Positions 41,465 through 50,526 are shown, numbered from the stretch's first letter. The stretch is 64,000 bases of DNA from JBNFVY01 sp049943335 (GCF_049943335.1 NZ_JBNFVY010000002.1:124001-188000), one strand, 5' to 3'. Notes: generated by a model not told the origin, from the letters alone. Translations and numbers: made by a program.

Positions 41465-41731
41465 CTAACCCTTGTCGCGCAAGACACAAACAACACTAGG
41501 CCCCGTGAAAGGCGTCGTTGCCGCCGGCTGCAAATGCGCGGTCGGTGGAACCGGGGATGTGGTCAGCACCTGTTCAACCGTGACCCTGCAACGCGCCAGA
41601 TCTTCTGCGGAAACTTCGATCTCAACCACGCCCGGCTCAAGGTGCTCTTCGGTCAGTGGCACGTATGGAGATGCCACTGCGCTGGAAGAAACAGATACGA
41701 TAAATGTCAAAATCGCGGCTATCCGGGTCAT
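41465..41731 (-). CDS. Small secreted hypothetical protein
   Basis: 88 residues. The N-terminus IAAILTFIVSVSSSAVAS is a classical signal peptide with cleavage near residue 21. The mature part, about 67 residues, has EHLEPGVVEIEVSAEDLARCRVTVEQVL and two cysteines that could form a disulphide. Not assigned to any family. AAGGAAGG precedes the start at good distance. 67 bp upstream of yjbQ on the same strand. Confidence 0.65.
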   Translation of the reverse strand: MTRIAAILTFIVSVSSSAVASPYVPLTEEHLEPGVVEIEVSAEDLARCRVTVEQVLTTSPVPPTAHLQPAATTPFTGPSVVCVLRDKG

Positions 41732-41890
41732 GTTCGTCCTTCCTTTGTTGAAAGGATAACACGAGCCCGGCGATTTAGTTTCATAGACACGGCATTTACA
41801 CGCGAAACACAGCGTTTCGGCGGCTATTTCGCCAATCTCGCCCTATGCAATATACACCACAAAAGGCGCCTATCCACGATCGCAGCCCCC

Positions 41891-43894
41891 CTATTGATCG
41901 AGGAAACTGCGCAACTTGCGGCTACGGCTTGGATGTTTGAGTTTGCGTAGCGCTTTCGCCTCAATCTGGCGAATCCGTTCGCGCGTGACGCTAAACTGCT
42001 GGCCCACCTCTTCCAGCGTATGATCGGTGTTCATACCTATTCCAAAGCGCATCCGAAGGACGCGTTCTTCGCGTGGGGTAAGCGATGCCAGTACCCGCGT
42101 CGTTGTTTCCTTCAGATTCTCTTGAATGGCGGAATCCAGCGGCAAGATCGCGTTCTTGTCCTCGATGAAATCGCCGAGCTGGCTGTCTTCTTCGTCGCCG
42201 ATCGGAGTTTCGAGGCTGATTGGCTCTTTGGCGATTTTCATCACCTTGCGAACTTTTTCCAGCGGCATCTGCAGCTTTTCTGCCAGTTCCTCAGGCGTGG
42301 GTTCGCGACCGATCTCGTGCAGCATTTGGCGCCCGGTGCGCACCAGCTTGTTGATCGTTTCGATCATGTGGACCGGGATACGGATCGTACGCGCCTGATC
42401 CGCGATCGACCTGGTGATGGCCTGACGGATCCACCAAGTGGCATAGGTGCTGAACTTGTAGCCACGGCGGTATTCGAACTTGTCCACCGCTTTCATGAGG
42501 CCGATGTTGCCCTCTTGGATCAAATCGAGGAATTGCAGACCGCGGTTCGTGTATTTCTTGGCGATGGAAATCACCAGGCGCAGGTTCGCTTCGACCATTT
42601 CCTTCTTGGCCTGACGGGCTTCCTTTTCACCCTTCTGAACCTGCTGGACGATGCGGCGGAATTCGCTGATATCGACGCCGACGTATTGACCGACCTGGGC
42701 CATTTCGGCGCGCAGCTCTTCAATCTTGGGCGTAAACCGTTCGATCAGCATGGTCCATCCACGGCCCGGCTTTTCGGCCATGCGCTCCAACCACGTTGGA
42801 TCCAACTCGGCGCCGCGATATTCATCGATGAATTCGCGGCGGTTGATCCGGGCCTGGTCCGCCAGTTTGACCATGTTGCTGTCGATCGACATGATCCGGC
42901 GGTTGATGCCGTACAGCTGGTCGATCAGCGCTTCAATCCGGTTGTTGTGCAGGTGCAACTCGTTCACCAGCATGACGATTTCCGAGCGCAGTTTCTGGTA
43001 TTCAGCTTCGTCGGCGTCGCTGAACGAACCGTCTTCGTTCAGTGTCGCGCTCATGCGCTGATCCTGCATTTCAGACAGCAGCGAATAATCGTGGGCGATG
43101 ACTTCCAGTGTTTCCAGAACCCGCGGTTTCAAAGCGGCTTCCATCGCGGCCAAGGACATATTGGCCTGATCGTCCTCGTCGTCGTCATCGTCGGACTGGA
43201 TCGGGTTACCGTCGGCGTCCAGTTCAGGCTGGTCTTCTTTTTTCTCGGCCGGCGCCGATGGCGTCGTGTCGACATTCACGTTCCCGACGACGCTTTCGAC
43301 ATCGTCTTCGTCCCCATCGACCCCCGAGCCGAACGTCGCTTCAAGATCGATCACGTCGCGAAGCAGGATGTCTTCGGACAAAAGTTCGTCGCGCCAGATC
43401 GTAATCGCCTGGAAAGTCAGCGGGCTTTCGCACAGCCCGGCGATCATGGTATTTCGGCCCGCCTCAATCCGTTTGGCGATCGCGATTTCACCTTCGCGGC
43501 TCAGCAGTTCAACCGACCCCATTTCGCGCAGGTACATGCGCACCGGATCGTCGGTGCGGTCCAGCTTTTCGGTTTCGCCACTGGTCGTCGCGACTTCACC
43601 GCTCTTGGACGAGGCATCAACAAGTTCAGTCGAACCCTTCTTGCCCTCTTCTTCCTCGGCTTCTTCGTCTTCGATGATGTTGATGCCCATTTCGGACAAC
43701 ATCGACATCACGTCTTCGATTTGCTCGGACGATACCTGTTCAGGCGGCAATACAGCGTTCAACTGATCGTAGGTGATGTAACCCTTCTCACGGGCCTCGG
43801 CGATCATCTTCTTGACGGCGGCCTGACTCATGTCCAGCGACATGCCGTCGCTTTGATCGTCCTGCTGACGTTCGTCGTTGTCCTTTGCGGCCAT
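41891..43894 (-). CDS. rpoD: Primary sigma factor sigma-70
   Basis: 667 residues. Region 1.1 near the N-terminus (VKKMIAEAREKGYITYDQLNAVLPPE), region 1.2 (DPVRMYLREMGSVELLSREGEIAIAKRIEAG), an acidic non-conserved region (residues about 190-250), region 2 (LRLVISIAKKYTNRGLQFLDLIQEGNIGLMKAVDKFEYRRGYKFSTYATWWIRQAITRSIADQART taken as one block), region 3, and region 4.2 (TLEEVGQQFSVTRERIRQIEAKALRKLKHPSRS). It is the housekeeping sigma factor. It lies downstream of dnaG, the common dnaG-rpoD macromolecular synthesis order. The 139-bp gap to dnaG carries a GANTC-rich palindromic region. Confidence 0.98.
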   Translation of the reverse strand: MAAKDNDERQQDDQSDGMSLDMSQAAVKKMIAEAREKGYITYDQLNAVLPPEQVSSEQIEDVMSMLSEMGINIIEDEEAEEEEGKKGSTELVDASSKSGEVATTSGETEKLDRTDDPVRMYLREMGSVELLSREGEIAIAKRIEAGRNTMIAGLCESPLTFQAITIWRDELLSEDILLRDVIDLEATFGSGVDGDEDDVESVVGNVNVDTTPSAPAEKKEDQPELDADGNPIQSDDDDDEDDQANMSLAAMEAALKPRVLETLEVIAHDYSLLSEMQDQRMSATLNEDGSFSDADEAEYQKLRSEIVMLVNELHLHNNRIEALIDQLYGINRRIMSIDSNMVKLADQARINRREFIDEYRGAELDPTWLERMAEKPGRGWTMLIERFTPKIEELRAEMAQVGQYVGVDISEFRRIVQQVQKGEKEARQAKKEMVEANLRLVISIAKKYTNRGLQFLDLIQEGNIGLMKAVDKFEYRRGYKFSTYATWWIRQAITRSIADQARTIRIPVHMIETINKLVRTGRQMLHEIGREPTPEELAEKLQMPLEKVRKVMKIAKEPISLETPIGDEEDSQLGDFIEDKNAILPLDSAIQENLKETTTRVLASLTPREERVLRMRFGIGMNTDHTLEEVGQQFSVTRERIRQIEAKALRKLKHPSRSRKLRSFLDQ

Positions 43895-43929
43895 TCGGCG
43901 CTCCTTCGCTGACGGTCAACCCATCGTGG

Positions 43930-43983
43930 GCGAATCACCCGTTACCTGATTCGCTCGAACATATCCCACGAATCACTGATTCG
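43930..43983. promoter_or_regulatory. Paired palindromes with four GANTC sites upstream of rpoD
   Basis: GCGAATCA (43930-43937) and TGATTCGC (43947-43954) are perfect 8-bp inverted arms 9 bp apart. CGAATCA C TGATTCG (43969-43983) is a second, tighter palindrome with 7-bp arms. All four half-sites contain GANTC, the CcrM methylation site. They lie 36-89 bp before the rpoD start. Methylation-dependent (GcrA/CcrM-type) control is inferred. Confidence 0.55.
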
Positions 43984-44033
43984 CACGTTGGTTTACCGTT
44001 GTTTCCTTACCAATACCCGATCCGACCCTGGCT

Positions 44034-45992
44034 CTATCCGGACTCTGAGCCACCGTTTTGACCGATCTTGTTTAACAGTTCGTCCAGTGCGTTGCGTTCC
44101 GCACGATCCAGTAACAATCCGTTAGGGGCCCTTTCATAGACGGTCTTGTCCTCATCCTCTGACCGGGCCGCGCGATTTCGGGCTTCGGCGGCTTGTTGCA
44201 AACGCCATGTCAGACCCTCGTCATCCTCGGGCAATACTGCGATATCAAGTTCCGCCTCGCTCAACTCACGCAGCATGCCGCGCGCGGCGGTAAGCTTGGC
44301 AAGTTCTTCAGCGACGCATTGGGTTGCGATGTCGACATCTCCTGGTGCCCGCACTGCGGGGCTGATCTGGACATGGCGCAAGGCATAGAGCGATTCAAGG
44401 GCGTCACGGCCACATATTTGTTCAAGTCGGCCCTGGACGTCATTCGGCGCGGTATCGATACAGACAAGCAGCGCCGCCCGGATCGCTTCATGTTCGGGGG
44501 TCGATACGTCCAGCGTTTCCAGCGCGCTTTCGAAGGTCTCGATGATGGCGGGTGTCGCCACAAGGCTGGCAAGGATCACCGCTTCGCGCAGACGTTCTTC
44601 AATGCCCGCATCCGTGCGCGCCAGCGGGCTTTGCACAGCGCCTGGCGTTGCCGGTTCGGGCGCGCCGCGCGGGCGCCAAGTGCGGGCGGGGCCGGTATTC
44701 CCGCGCCGCCCCCGGAAAAGCTGAAAGCGAAGTTCCTTGATCGCCTCGCCGTAGTGCCGTTTGACTGACGGATCGGGGATTTTCGCGATGGCGTCGCGCA
44801 GGGACCGGTCCAGCGCGGCGCGCCGTTCGGGGCTGTCGAACACGCGGCCTTCGGTTTCCCGCTGCCAAAGCAGATCGACCATCGGGCGCGCCTGATCCAG
44901 TGCCGCCTGCATGGCGGCTGCCCCCTTTGCCTTGATCAGGTCATCCGGGTCCAGCCCATCTGGCATGACGCAAAACCGCAGCGACTTGCCGACTTGCAAT
45001 TGTGGCAGGGCAAGATCGATCAACCGCATCGCGGCGCGCTGTCCGGCCTTGTCCCCGTCCAACGTGATGATCGGCTCGTCTGCAATGCGCCACATCAAGT
45101 GCAGCTGATCTTCGGTGATCGCGGTGCCCAATGGGGCCACGGTGGCGCCGAACCCGGCCTCGGCCAACGCGATGACATCCATGTACCCTTCGGCCACCAC
45201 CAAGGGCTGCCCCTTGCCGGCCGCTTCGCGCGCAGGGCCATGATTGTACAAAGATCGCCCCTTGTCGAAGAGTAGAGTTTCGTTTCCATTCAGGTACTTG
45301 GCCCGCGCATTCGGGTCCATCGCCCGCCCGCCAAAGGAAATGCAGCGGCCACGCGCGTCGCGGATCGGGAACATGATGCGCCCGCGGAAACGATCATAGG
45401 GCGCGCCGCCGTCGTCGGGTGGGATCGCAAGCCCGCAGTCTACGATCATCTGCGGATCGACCCCCTGCCCCTTGAGATGCTCAATCACACCATGGCGCTG
45501 GTTGGGGGCAAAGCCGATGTCCCACCGCGCCTGCGCTTCAGGGCCCAGACCACGCCCCGCCAGGTAATCACGCGCCTCGGCGCCCGCCCCGCCTGCCAGC
45601 ATCAGCCGATAGTGGCGTACCGCCTGCTCCATGACGTCAGCCATCTCGGTGCGCCGGTCGGCCCGCTCTTGCGCTTTGGGATCGGCTTTCGGCACGGGCA
45701 TGCCGGCCTCGCGCGCCAGGATTTCGACGGCCTCCATGAAACTCACATTTTCCGTTTCGCGAACGAAACTGATCGCATCGCCCTTCGCATGGCAGCCGAA
45801 GCAGTAATAGAATCCCTTTTGATCCATCACATGAAACGATGCCGTTTTCTCATGGTGAAACGGGCATGGTGCCCACATGTCGCCGCGCGCCTGATTGGAT
45901 TTGTGCTTGTCCCACATGACTTTGCGCCCGACCACTTGGGACAGGGACACGAGGGTACGCAATTCATCCAGAAAACCGGGGGGCAGACTCAT
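44034..45992 (-). CDS. dnaG: DNA primase
   Basis: 652 residues. The CHC2 zinc ribbon has Cys43, His46, Cys64 and Cys67 (CPFHHEKTASFHV, YCFGCHAKG). The catalytic core includes YNHGPAREAAGKGQPLVVAEGYMDVIALAEAGF with the TOPRIM Glu, and ITLDGDKAGQRAA with the metal-binding Asp pair. The C-terminal helicase-interacting part is diverged and ends in acidic residues. It primes lagging-strand synthesis. Its 5' side faces the Tad gene set across a 309-bp intergenic region. Confidence 0.97.
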   Translation of the reverse strand: MSLPPGFLDELRTLVSLSQVVGRKVMWDKHKSNQARGDMWAPCPFHHEKTASFHVMDQKGFYYCFGCHAKGDAISFVRETENVSFMEAVEILAREAGMPVPKADPKAQERADRRTEMADVMEQAVRHYRLMLAGGAGAEARDYLAGRGLGPEAQARWDIGFAPNQRHGVIEHLKGQGVDPQMIVDCGLAIPPDDGGAPYDRFRGRIMFPIRDARGRCISFGGRAMDPNARAKYLNGNETLLFDKGRSLYNHGPAREAAGKGQPLVVAEGYMDVIALAEAGFGATVAPLGTAITEDQLHLMWRIADEPIITLDGDKAGQRAAMRLIDLALPQLQVGKSLRFCVMPDGLDPDDLIKAKGAAAMQAALDQARPMVDLLWQRETEGRVFDSPERRAALDRSLRDAIAKIPDPSVKRHYGEAIKELRFQLFRGRRGNTGPARTWRPRGAPEPATPGAVQSPLARTDAGIEERLREAVILASLVATPAIIETFESALETLDVSTPEHEAIRAALLVCIDTAPNDVQGRLEQICGRDALESLYALRHVQISPAVRAPGDVDIATQCVAEELAKLTAARGMLRELSEAELDIAVLPEDDEGLTWRLQQAAEARNRAARSEDEDKTVYERAPNGLLLDRAERNALDELLNKIGQNGGSESG

Positions 45993-46301
45993 GGCGCAAG
46001 TATCGTTTCCCGCGTCACAACTGTCCAGACACGGCGCGCTGATCCGCGGTTAATCCGCTGGCAAGACCTGTGGCAGGAAGATCAAGAGCTTTCGGCGGGC
46101 TTCACCCGTATCTGGCGGCGATTGTTTACGGTTTATTAAACAATCCCGCAGGCCCAGTTCCAAGTGTTTCCAAAACAGATTGTTCTTGTCGGAAATGGAA
46201 CGGGTTTCGCCATATTTCCGCCACGCGGCGATGCTGTTTTGGGCTTGGCCGGAAGTGTGTGGTCCGGCGTGTGGGGCGCTGCGAATGGGAAAGGGTTAGC
46301 G
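45993..46301. other. Divergent intergenic region dnaG / tadG-like, with AT-rich inverted repeat
   Basis: 309 bp with no supportable gene. The notable element is GATTGTTTA (46120-46128) and TAAACAATC (46137-46145): 9-bp perfect arms with an 8-nt spacer, in an AT-rich patch of an otherwise GC-rich region. It is about 127 bp from the dnaG start and 157 bp from the tadG-like start, and could be an operator for either. Confidence 0.5.
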
Positions 46302-48038
46302 ATGACGCGCAAGGCGACAACCACGAGCAAGGCCGAATTGGCGCAAGGCAACCTGCGTCGGCAGGCGGCCCCCTTGCGCAGGGCACACCACGCCGCAGCG
46401 CGGTTCCGCAAAGACGAAAGCGGGTCGCTCATCATCTTTTCCCTTTTCATATTCGTTCTGATCCTGATGACGGGCGGCATGGCCGTTGACATCATGCGTT
46501 ACGAAAGCGCCCGCACGAACGTGCAGAACACGATCGACCGGGCGGTGCTGGCCGCTGCTGACCTTGATCAGGTTTCTGACGCCGAAGCCGTGGTCGACGA
46601 CTATTTCGCCAAGGCCGGGCTGGGCCATCTGGACCCGCAAACCCAGGATCTGACCGACGACCTGACCTATTCGACCGTGACGACCACGGTCGACGCCAAG
46701 GTCGACACGATTTTCATGAAGAACCTGGGGATCGAATACCTGGGCGCGAATTCGGGATCGGTCGCGGAAGAGCGGGTGTCCGAGATCGAAATTGCGCTGG
46801 TGCTGGATGTATCCGGGTCAATGGGCAGCAACAACCGGCTGACCAATATGAAAACAGCCGCCAAAGACTTTGTCGACACCGTATTCGAAAATGCCGAAGA
46901 CGGCACGATGACCGTGTCGTTGGTCCCGTACAGCACGCAAGTGAATGCAGGAGCAGGCATCATGACGCGGCTCGAACGGCGCAACGCCCAACCCTATCTG
47001 TACTGCGCCACGTTCGAAGATGACGACTTCACGACCACCACGGTGCCGCCTGTTGGCAACGTGCTGAATGAATCGATCATCCAGACGTCGCATGTCGATA
47101 TGCAGACGATCTACAAGAGCAGCGAAAATAGCGGGCGATACTGGAATTCAAGCAAGATGAACTGTTCGACCCAAGCCGCGCTGGAAATTTTGCCGCTGGC
47201 AGACGATCCATTCGTTATCAAACCCCGGATCGAGAGTTTGTCGGCGGGGGGCTGGACTTCGATCGACCTTGGAATCAAGTGGGGCGTCGCAATGCTAGAC
47301 CCGTCGTTCCAGTCCGTCGTGACCGGCTTGATCGCCGACGGCGCCGTCGACGCCGCGCATCAGGGCAAGCCCGCGAAATACACCGGCAACCAAGCCATGA
47401 AAGTGCTGGTGGTGATGACCGACGGCGCCAATACGCGCCAGTACTGGTTGCCCGAAGAATTGGGATCGGGGCCCAGCAATGTCTGGATCAATCCGGACAA
47501 CGACCGGCTCTACGTGTTCAAGAATTCGACTTCGTGCAACAACGATCTGAACAGGAACAACTGCTGGTACAGCGCCTATAACGGAAATTACTACAGGACC
47601 ACGGACCTGATCGATGCCTTCGTCAGTCCGGGCGACCGCGGTGGCATCAACGATTTGTCGGACTTCCAGGCCCATTCAAGCCTCAATCGCTTTGGCTATG
47701 TCGACCTGTGGCACACGTATACGGAAAACTACATCGCGTATCTGTATGGAAAGATCGGTGTGAACGGCTGGGACTACTACAGCTGGGACGAGTACATGTA
47801 CAACTACTACGACCAGCCAAAAAAAGACGCTCGGATGAAAGCGATCTGCGACGCCGCCAAGGACACCGGCAAGATTGTGATCTTCACCATCGGATTTGAA
47901 GTCAGCGACAGCGATGCCACCGTGATGGAGTATTGCGCGTCCAGTGAATCGCATTTCCACCGCGTGGCCGGCACCCAGTTGCAAACGGCCTTCGCCGAAA
48001 TCGCCAACAAGATCTCTCAACTTCGCCTGGTGCAGTAA
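46302..48038 (+). CDS. TadG-like pilus protein with von Willebrand A domain
   Basis: 578 residues from ATG 46302 with AAAGGG upstream. A basic N-tail is followed by a pseudopilin-like span ESGSLIIFSLFIFVLILMTGGMAVDIMRYE (membrane part about residues 42-62). Then comes a VWA domain with MIDAS residues Asp169-x-Ser-x-Ser173 (DVSGSMGS) and VVMTDGAN. A long Asn/Tyr/Trp-rich insertion of about 130 residues (about 400-530) interrupts the VWA fold before FTIGFEV and the C-terminal helix. TadG proteins act in Flp/Tad pilus assembly and adhesion. The next two genes are TadE-like. The secretion ATPase and prepilin genes are not nearby. Confidence 0.88.
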   Translation: MTRKATTTSKAELAQGNLRRQAAPLRRAHHAAARFRKDESGSLIIFSLFIFVLILMTGGMAVDIMRYESARTNVQNTIDRAVLAAADLDQVSDAEAVVDDYFAKAGLGHLDPQTQDLTDDLTYSTVTTTVDAKVDTIFMKNLGIEYLGANSGSVAEERVSEIEIALVLDVSGSMGSNNRLTNMKTAAKDFVDTVFENAEDGTMTVSLVPYSTQVNAGAGIMTRLERRNAQPYLYCATFEDDDFTTTTVPPVGNVLNESIIQTSHVDMQTIYKSSENSGRYWNSSKMNCSTQAALEILPLADDPFVIKPRIESLSAGGWTSIDLGIKWGVAMLDPSFQSVVTGLIADGAVDAAHQGKPAKYTGNQAMKVLVVMTDGANTRQYWLPEELGSGPSNVWINPDNDRLYVFKNSTSCNNDLNRNNCWYSAYNGNYYRTTDLIDAFVSPGDRGGINDLSDFQAHSSLNRFGYVDLWHTYTENYIAYLYGKIGVNGWDYYSWDEYMYNYYDQPKKDARMKAICDAAKDTGKIVIFTIGFEVSDSDATVMEYCASSESHFHRVAGTQLQTAFAEIANKISQLRLVQ

Positions 48039-48040
48039 AC

Positions 48041-48595
48041 ATGGTCTCCTGGTTCAAATCAAAGTTCGGCGCCTGGCGCAAAGATGAACGGGGCACGGTG
48101 ACGGTTGAATTCGTTATCCTGTTTCCTGTCTTTGTGACCATCTTGCTGTCTGGCATCGAAATCGGCGTTCTCATGTCGCGCCAGACCATGCTGGAACGTG
48201 GCGTCGATCTGGCCGTGCGCGAATTGCGCCTTGGCATCATCGACGGCGGCAGCGACGACAAGTTGACCGAAGACGATGTGCGCAAGGCAATCTGCAATCA
48301 TTCCGGCATTCTCAAAGATTGCTTCAATTCAATGCACATGGACCTGATGGTCATTTCGACCAATACATTCAATCTGCCCAAATCCAGCGCAACCTGTCTG
48401 GATAAATCGGACGGGGCGATCAAACCCAACGTGGATTTCGATGCGGGCATCCAGAACGACCTGATGATCATCCGGGCCTGCTTCGTCGTTGACCCGTTCT
48501 TTCCGACTTCTGCCCTGGGGGCTCAACTGCCGCGGGATGCTGCCGGCAACTACCAACTCGTCAGCATGTCCGCCTTTGTAAACGAGCCGAGCTAA
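48041..48595 (+). CDS. TadE-like minor pseudopilin
   Basis: 184 residues, starting 2 bp after the tadG-like stop. Short basic N-tail (FKSKFGAWRKDERG), then GTVTVEFVILFPVFVTILLSGIEIGVLMSR with Glu23 at the conserved TadE position and a membrane span at about 22-45, then a periplasmic domain with four cysteines (CNHSG, DCFNS, TCLDK, RACFV). Likely inserted into or associated with the Tad pilus base. Translationally coupled on both sides. Confidence 0.88.
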   Translation: MVSWFKSKFGAWRKDERGTVTVEFVILFPVFVTILLSGIEIGVLMSRQTMLERGVDLAVRELRLGIIDGGSDDKLTEDDVRKAICNHSGILKDCFNSMHMDLMVISTNTFNLPKSSATCLDKSDGAIKPNVDFDAGIQNDLMIIRACFVVDPFFPTSALGAQLPRDAAGNYQLVSMSAFVNEPS

Positions 48596-49302
48596 TGACC
48601 ATGTGTACCAAAATCCAGCAACGAATTCGCGCGTTTCGTAACGGGGCTGAAGGATCGATGTCTGTCGAAGCGGTCCTTATTATTCCCCTTCTTCTATGGG
48701 CTTACACGGCGATGTTCGTTTACTTTGATGCATTTCGCGCCCGTAACGAAGCCGAAAAGGCCTCCTTTGTGATTTCGGATGCGTTGACCCGCGTGACCGA
48801 GGGGGTCGACGAAAGCTACATCGACGGAATGCAGAAAACCTTCGACTTTCTGAACAACCACGATGACGACAGCAGGCTACGCGTGACCGAAGTTCAGTGG
48901 ATCGAAACAGACCCCGACAGTGGCGACGGCCAGTATGAAGTCACCTGGTCCTATTCGACTGAAAACAAGCTACCCAAGCTGACCAATGCCGATCTGATCA
49001 GCCTCAAGTCCAAGATCCCGAACCTCGTCCATGGCGAAAGACTGGTGATCGTTGAAACCAAATCCAAATGGGAGCCGCTGTTTCAGGTCGGCCTTGATCA
49101 ACGCGACTTCGAATTCTTCGTCCCCTCTTCCCCGCGCTTTGCCTCCAAAGTGGCATGGGAAGGCGCCGAAACGGCAATCGGCGACGAGATCACGAACCCT
49201 GACTATGTCGCATCCGACGATGCCGATCTCGAGGACGAAGAGGACGACACCGAATACGTCAAAAAGTCGAAGAAAAAGCGCAGAAAATGGGGTTTCTTCT
49301 GA
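48595..49302 (+). CDS. TadE/TadG-family pseudopilin-like protein
   Basis: 235 residues; the ATG overlaps the previous stop (TAATG). GSMSVEAVLIIPLLLWAYTAMFVYFDAFR gives the TadE-type Glu and a membrane span at about 23-45. The periplasmic part has no cysteine. The end is unusual: a strongly acidic stretch (DDADLEDEEDDTEY) followed by an all-basic tail (KKSKKKRRKWGFF). Third gene of the Tad minor-pilin operon, followed by a strong terminator. Confidence 0.82.
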   Translation: MTMCTKIQQRIRAFRNGAEGSMSVEAVLIIPLLLWAYTAMFVYFDAFRARNEAEKASFVISDALTRVTEGVDESYIDGMQKTFDFLNNHDDDSRLRVTEVQWIETDPDSGDGQYEVTWSYSTENKLPKLTNADLISLKSKIPNLVHGERLVIVETKSKWEPLFQVGLDQRDFEFFVPSSPRFASKVAWEGAETAIGDEITNPDYVASDDADLEDEEDDTEYVKKSKKKRRKWGFF

Positions 49303-49314
49303 CGCATGACAGAC

Positions 49315-49340
49315 AAACCCCGGCCCACGGCCGGGGTTTT
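49315..49340. terminator. Strong bidirectional intrinsic terminator after the Tad operon
   Basis: AAACCCCGGCC (49315-49325), loop CAC, GGCCGGGGTTT (49329-49339): 11-bp perfect stem followed by a T run on the plus strand, 13 bp past the tad operon stop. The A-rich left flank lets it serve the converging minus-strand gene, whose stop lies at its edge. Confidence 0.9.
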
Positions 49341-49843
49341 CATTTCGGCCCCAGACCGGCCCGCATCATTTCAATCGCCTCGGCCATAATCTTGCCTTCG
49401 TGTGCGCGCGTTACCCCACCAAGACCCAATCGTTTACCAACGCGCCACCACAGGCCCGGCGCCCATGCCAGTGGTTGCTTGTCGTTCAGGACCAGCGTGA
49501 ACCCTTGCGATGGCTTGGATGCGAACGGACCGCGCGCAATGGACTGGATTTGTGACACGTGAACCAGGGCCTGCCCGCCAGCCCCGCCTTCTCCGATCGT
49601 CCCATCGCTGTGCAACACGATCCCGTGCGCCGTGGCCCGCCAGCACTTCACGGCCAGCCAGACCGCTGCCGCCCCGAAGGCGCAAAGCGCCAAACGCGCA
49701 AGGGCGGATGCGTCACCAGCTGCCACGCCCAGATTTATGCTGAGCCCGCCAAGGGTCACCAGTACGACAACAGCTGCGCCACGCCGCATGGGCGAAGGTG
49801 TCAGTGCAGCCACAACATGCCTTTGTTCGGTCTGTGTCATCAT
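49340..49843 (-). CDS. Two-span membrane protein of unknown function
   Basis: 167 residues from ATG 49843, which overlaps the tetR stop (ATGA); a second ATG follows directly. Two hydrophobic spans (GAAVVVLVTLGGLSINLGVAAG and ARLALCAFGAAAVWLAVKCW) precede a soluble beta-rich part (GIVLHSDGTIGEGG, GFTLVLNDKQPLAWAPGLWW). The topology resembles PH-like or DUF2244-type small envelope proteins but I make no firm assignment. Cotranscribed with the TetR regulator, so it may be part of that regulon. Confidence 0.65.
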   Translation of the reverse strand: MMTQTEQRHVVAALTPSPMRRGAAVVVLVTLGGLSINLGVAAGDASALARLALCAFGAAAVWLAVKCWRATAHGIVLHSDGTIGEGGAGGQALVHVSQIQSIARGPFASKPSQGFTLVLNDKQPLAWAPGLWWRVGKRLGLGGVTRAHEGKIMAEAIEMMRAGLGPK

Positions 49844-50427
49844 GCCCCTACTGCCCGACGTACCATATTCCAATAGATGCGTTCCACACGGTCGCGGCTC
49901 AGCCGCCCGCCCTCACGGTACCACGTGTTGACACCCGTCAGCATGGCAATAACCGCCATCATGGCCAACTTGGTGTCCGGGGTGGAAAATTCGCCCACCG
50001 CATCACCTTCGGCCAAGATTTTCTCAAGACTGTCCTCGTAGCGTTTTCGCAGCCGTTCGATTTCCGCAAAGTTGTCAGGTGTCAGATTCCGCAGCTCCAT
50101 GTAGGAAATAAAGACCGCATCCGCGCGCGCCAGGTTGAAACGGATGTGAAACCGGGTAAACGCCTGCAATGCCTCTGTCGGGGTATTGCCGCGCGGCTCT
50201 TGCGCCCAGTCCTCAAGCAAATCGGTCATATGCGTGCGCATCAAGTCGAACAGCAATGTCTGCTTGTCGGGCGTATAAAGATATAGTGCGCCCGCCTGAA
50301 CGCCCACTTCGCGCGCGATCTGACGCATCGAAACGGCAGCGAATCCTTGCTTGGCGAACAGGCGCAAGGCGGCATCGCGTACCTTTGGAGCAGTCTTTTC
50401 AGAATGAGAGCCTGTTTTTCTTGCCAT
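49840..50427 (-). CDS. TetR/AcrR-family transcriptional regulator
   Basis: 195 residues. N-terminal HTH: VRDAALRLFAKQGFAAVSMRQIAREVGVQAGALYLYTPDKQTLLFDLM (residues about 16-62), a textbook TetR DNA-binding domain. The ligand domain (about 75-190) is helical and not identifiable to a class. A perfect 18-bp palindrome lies 13 bp before its start, indicating autoregulation and possibly control of the divergent lipoprotein gene. Followed by a membrane protein gene in the same operon. Confidence 0.92.
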   Translation of the reverse strand: MARKTGSHSEKTAPKVRDAALRLFAKQGFAAVSMRQIAREVGVQAGALYLYTPDKQTLLFDLMRTHMTDLLEDWAQEPRGNTPTEALQAFTRFHIRFNLARADAVFISYMELRNLTPDNFAEIERLRKRYEDSLEKILAEGDAVGEFSTPDTKLAMMAVIAMLTGVNTWYREGGRLSRDRVERIYWNMVRRAVGA

Positions 50428-50439
50428 ACAGACTTGTTA

Positions 50440-50457
50440 ACTGAACGATCGTTCAGT
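50440..50457. promoter_or_regulatory. TetR-family operator palindrome
   Basis: ACTGAACGATCGTTCAGT is an 18-bp perfect palindrome located 13 bp upstream of the tetR start and 70 bp upstream of the divergent lipoprotein gene. Its size and symmetry are those of TetR-family operators. Binding by the adjacent regulator is inferred. Confidence 0.75.
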
Positions 50458-50526
50458 GCAAGTGCGACCACCTTGCTGGAGGCATCCAACAAACGCTATA
50501 TCTCACCCAGATCATTCGGAGCCGCC

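Noticed and set aside
42020..43912. 630-codon plus-strand frame antisense to rpoD
   Set aside because: It mirrors the codon structure of rpoD, which is unmistakable; the frame shows no domain and is rich in His, Gln and Asp as antisense frames of such genes are.
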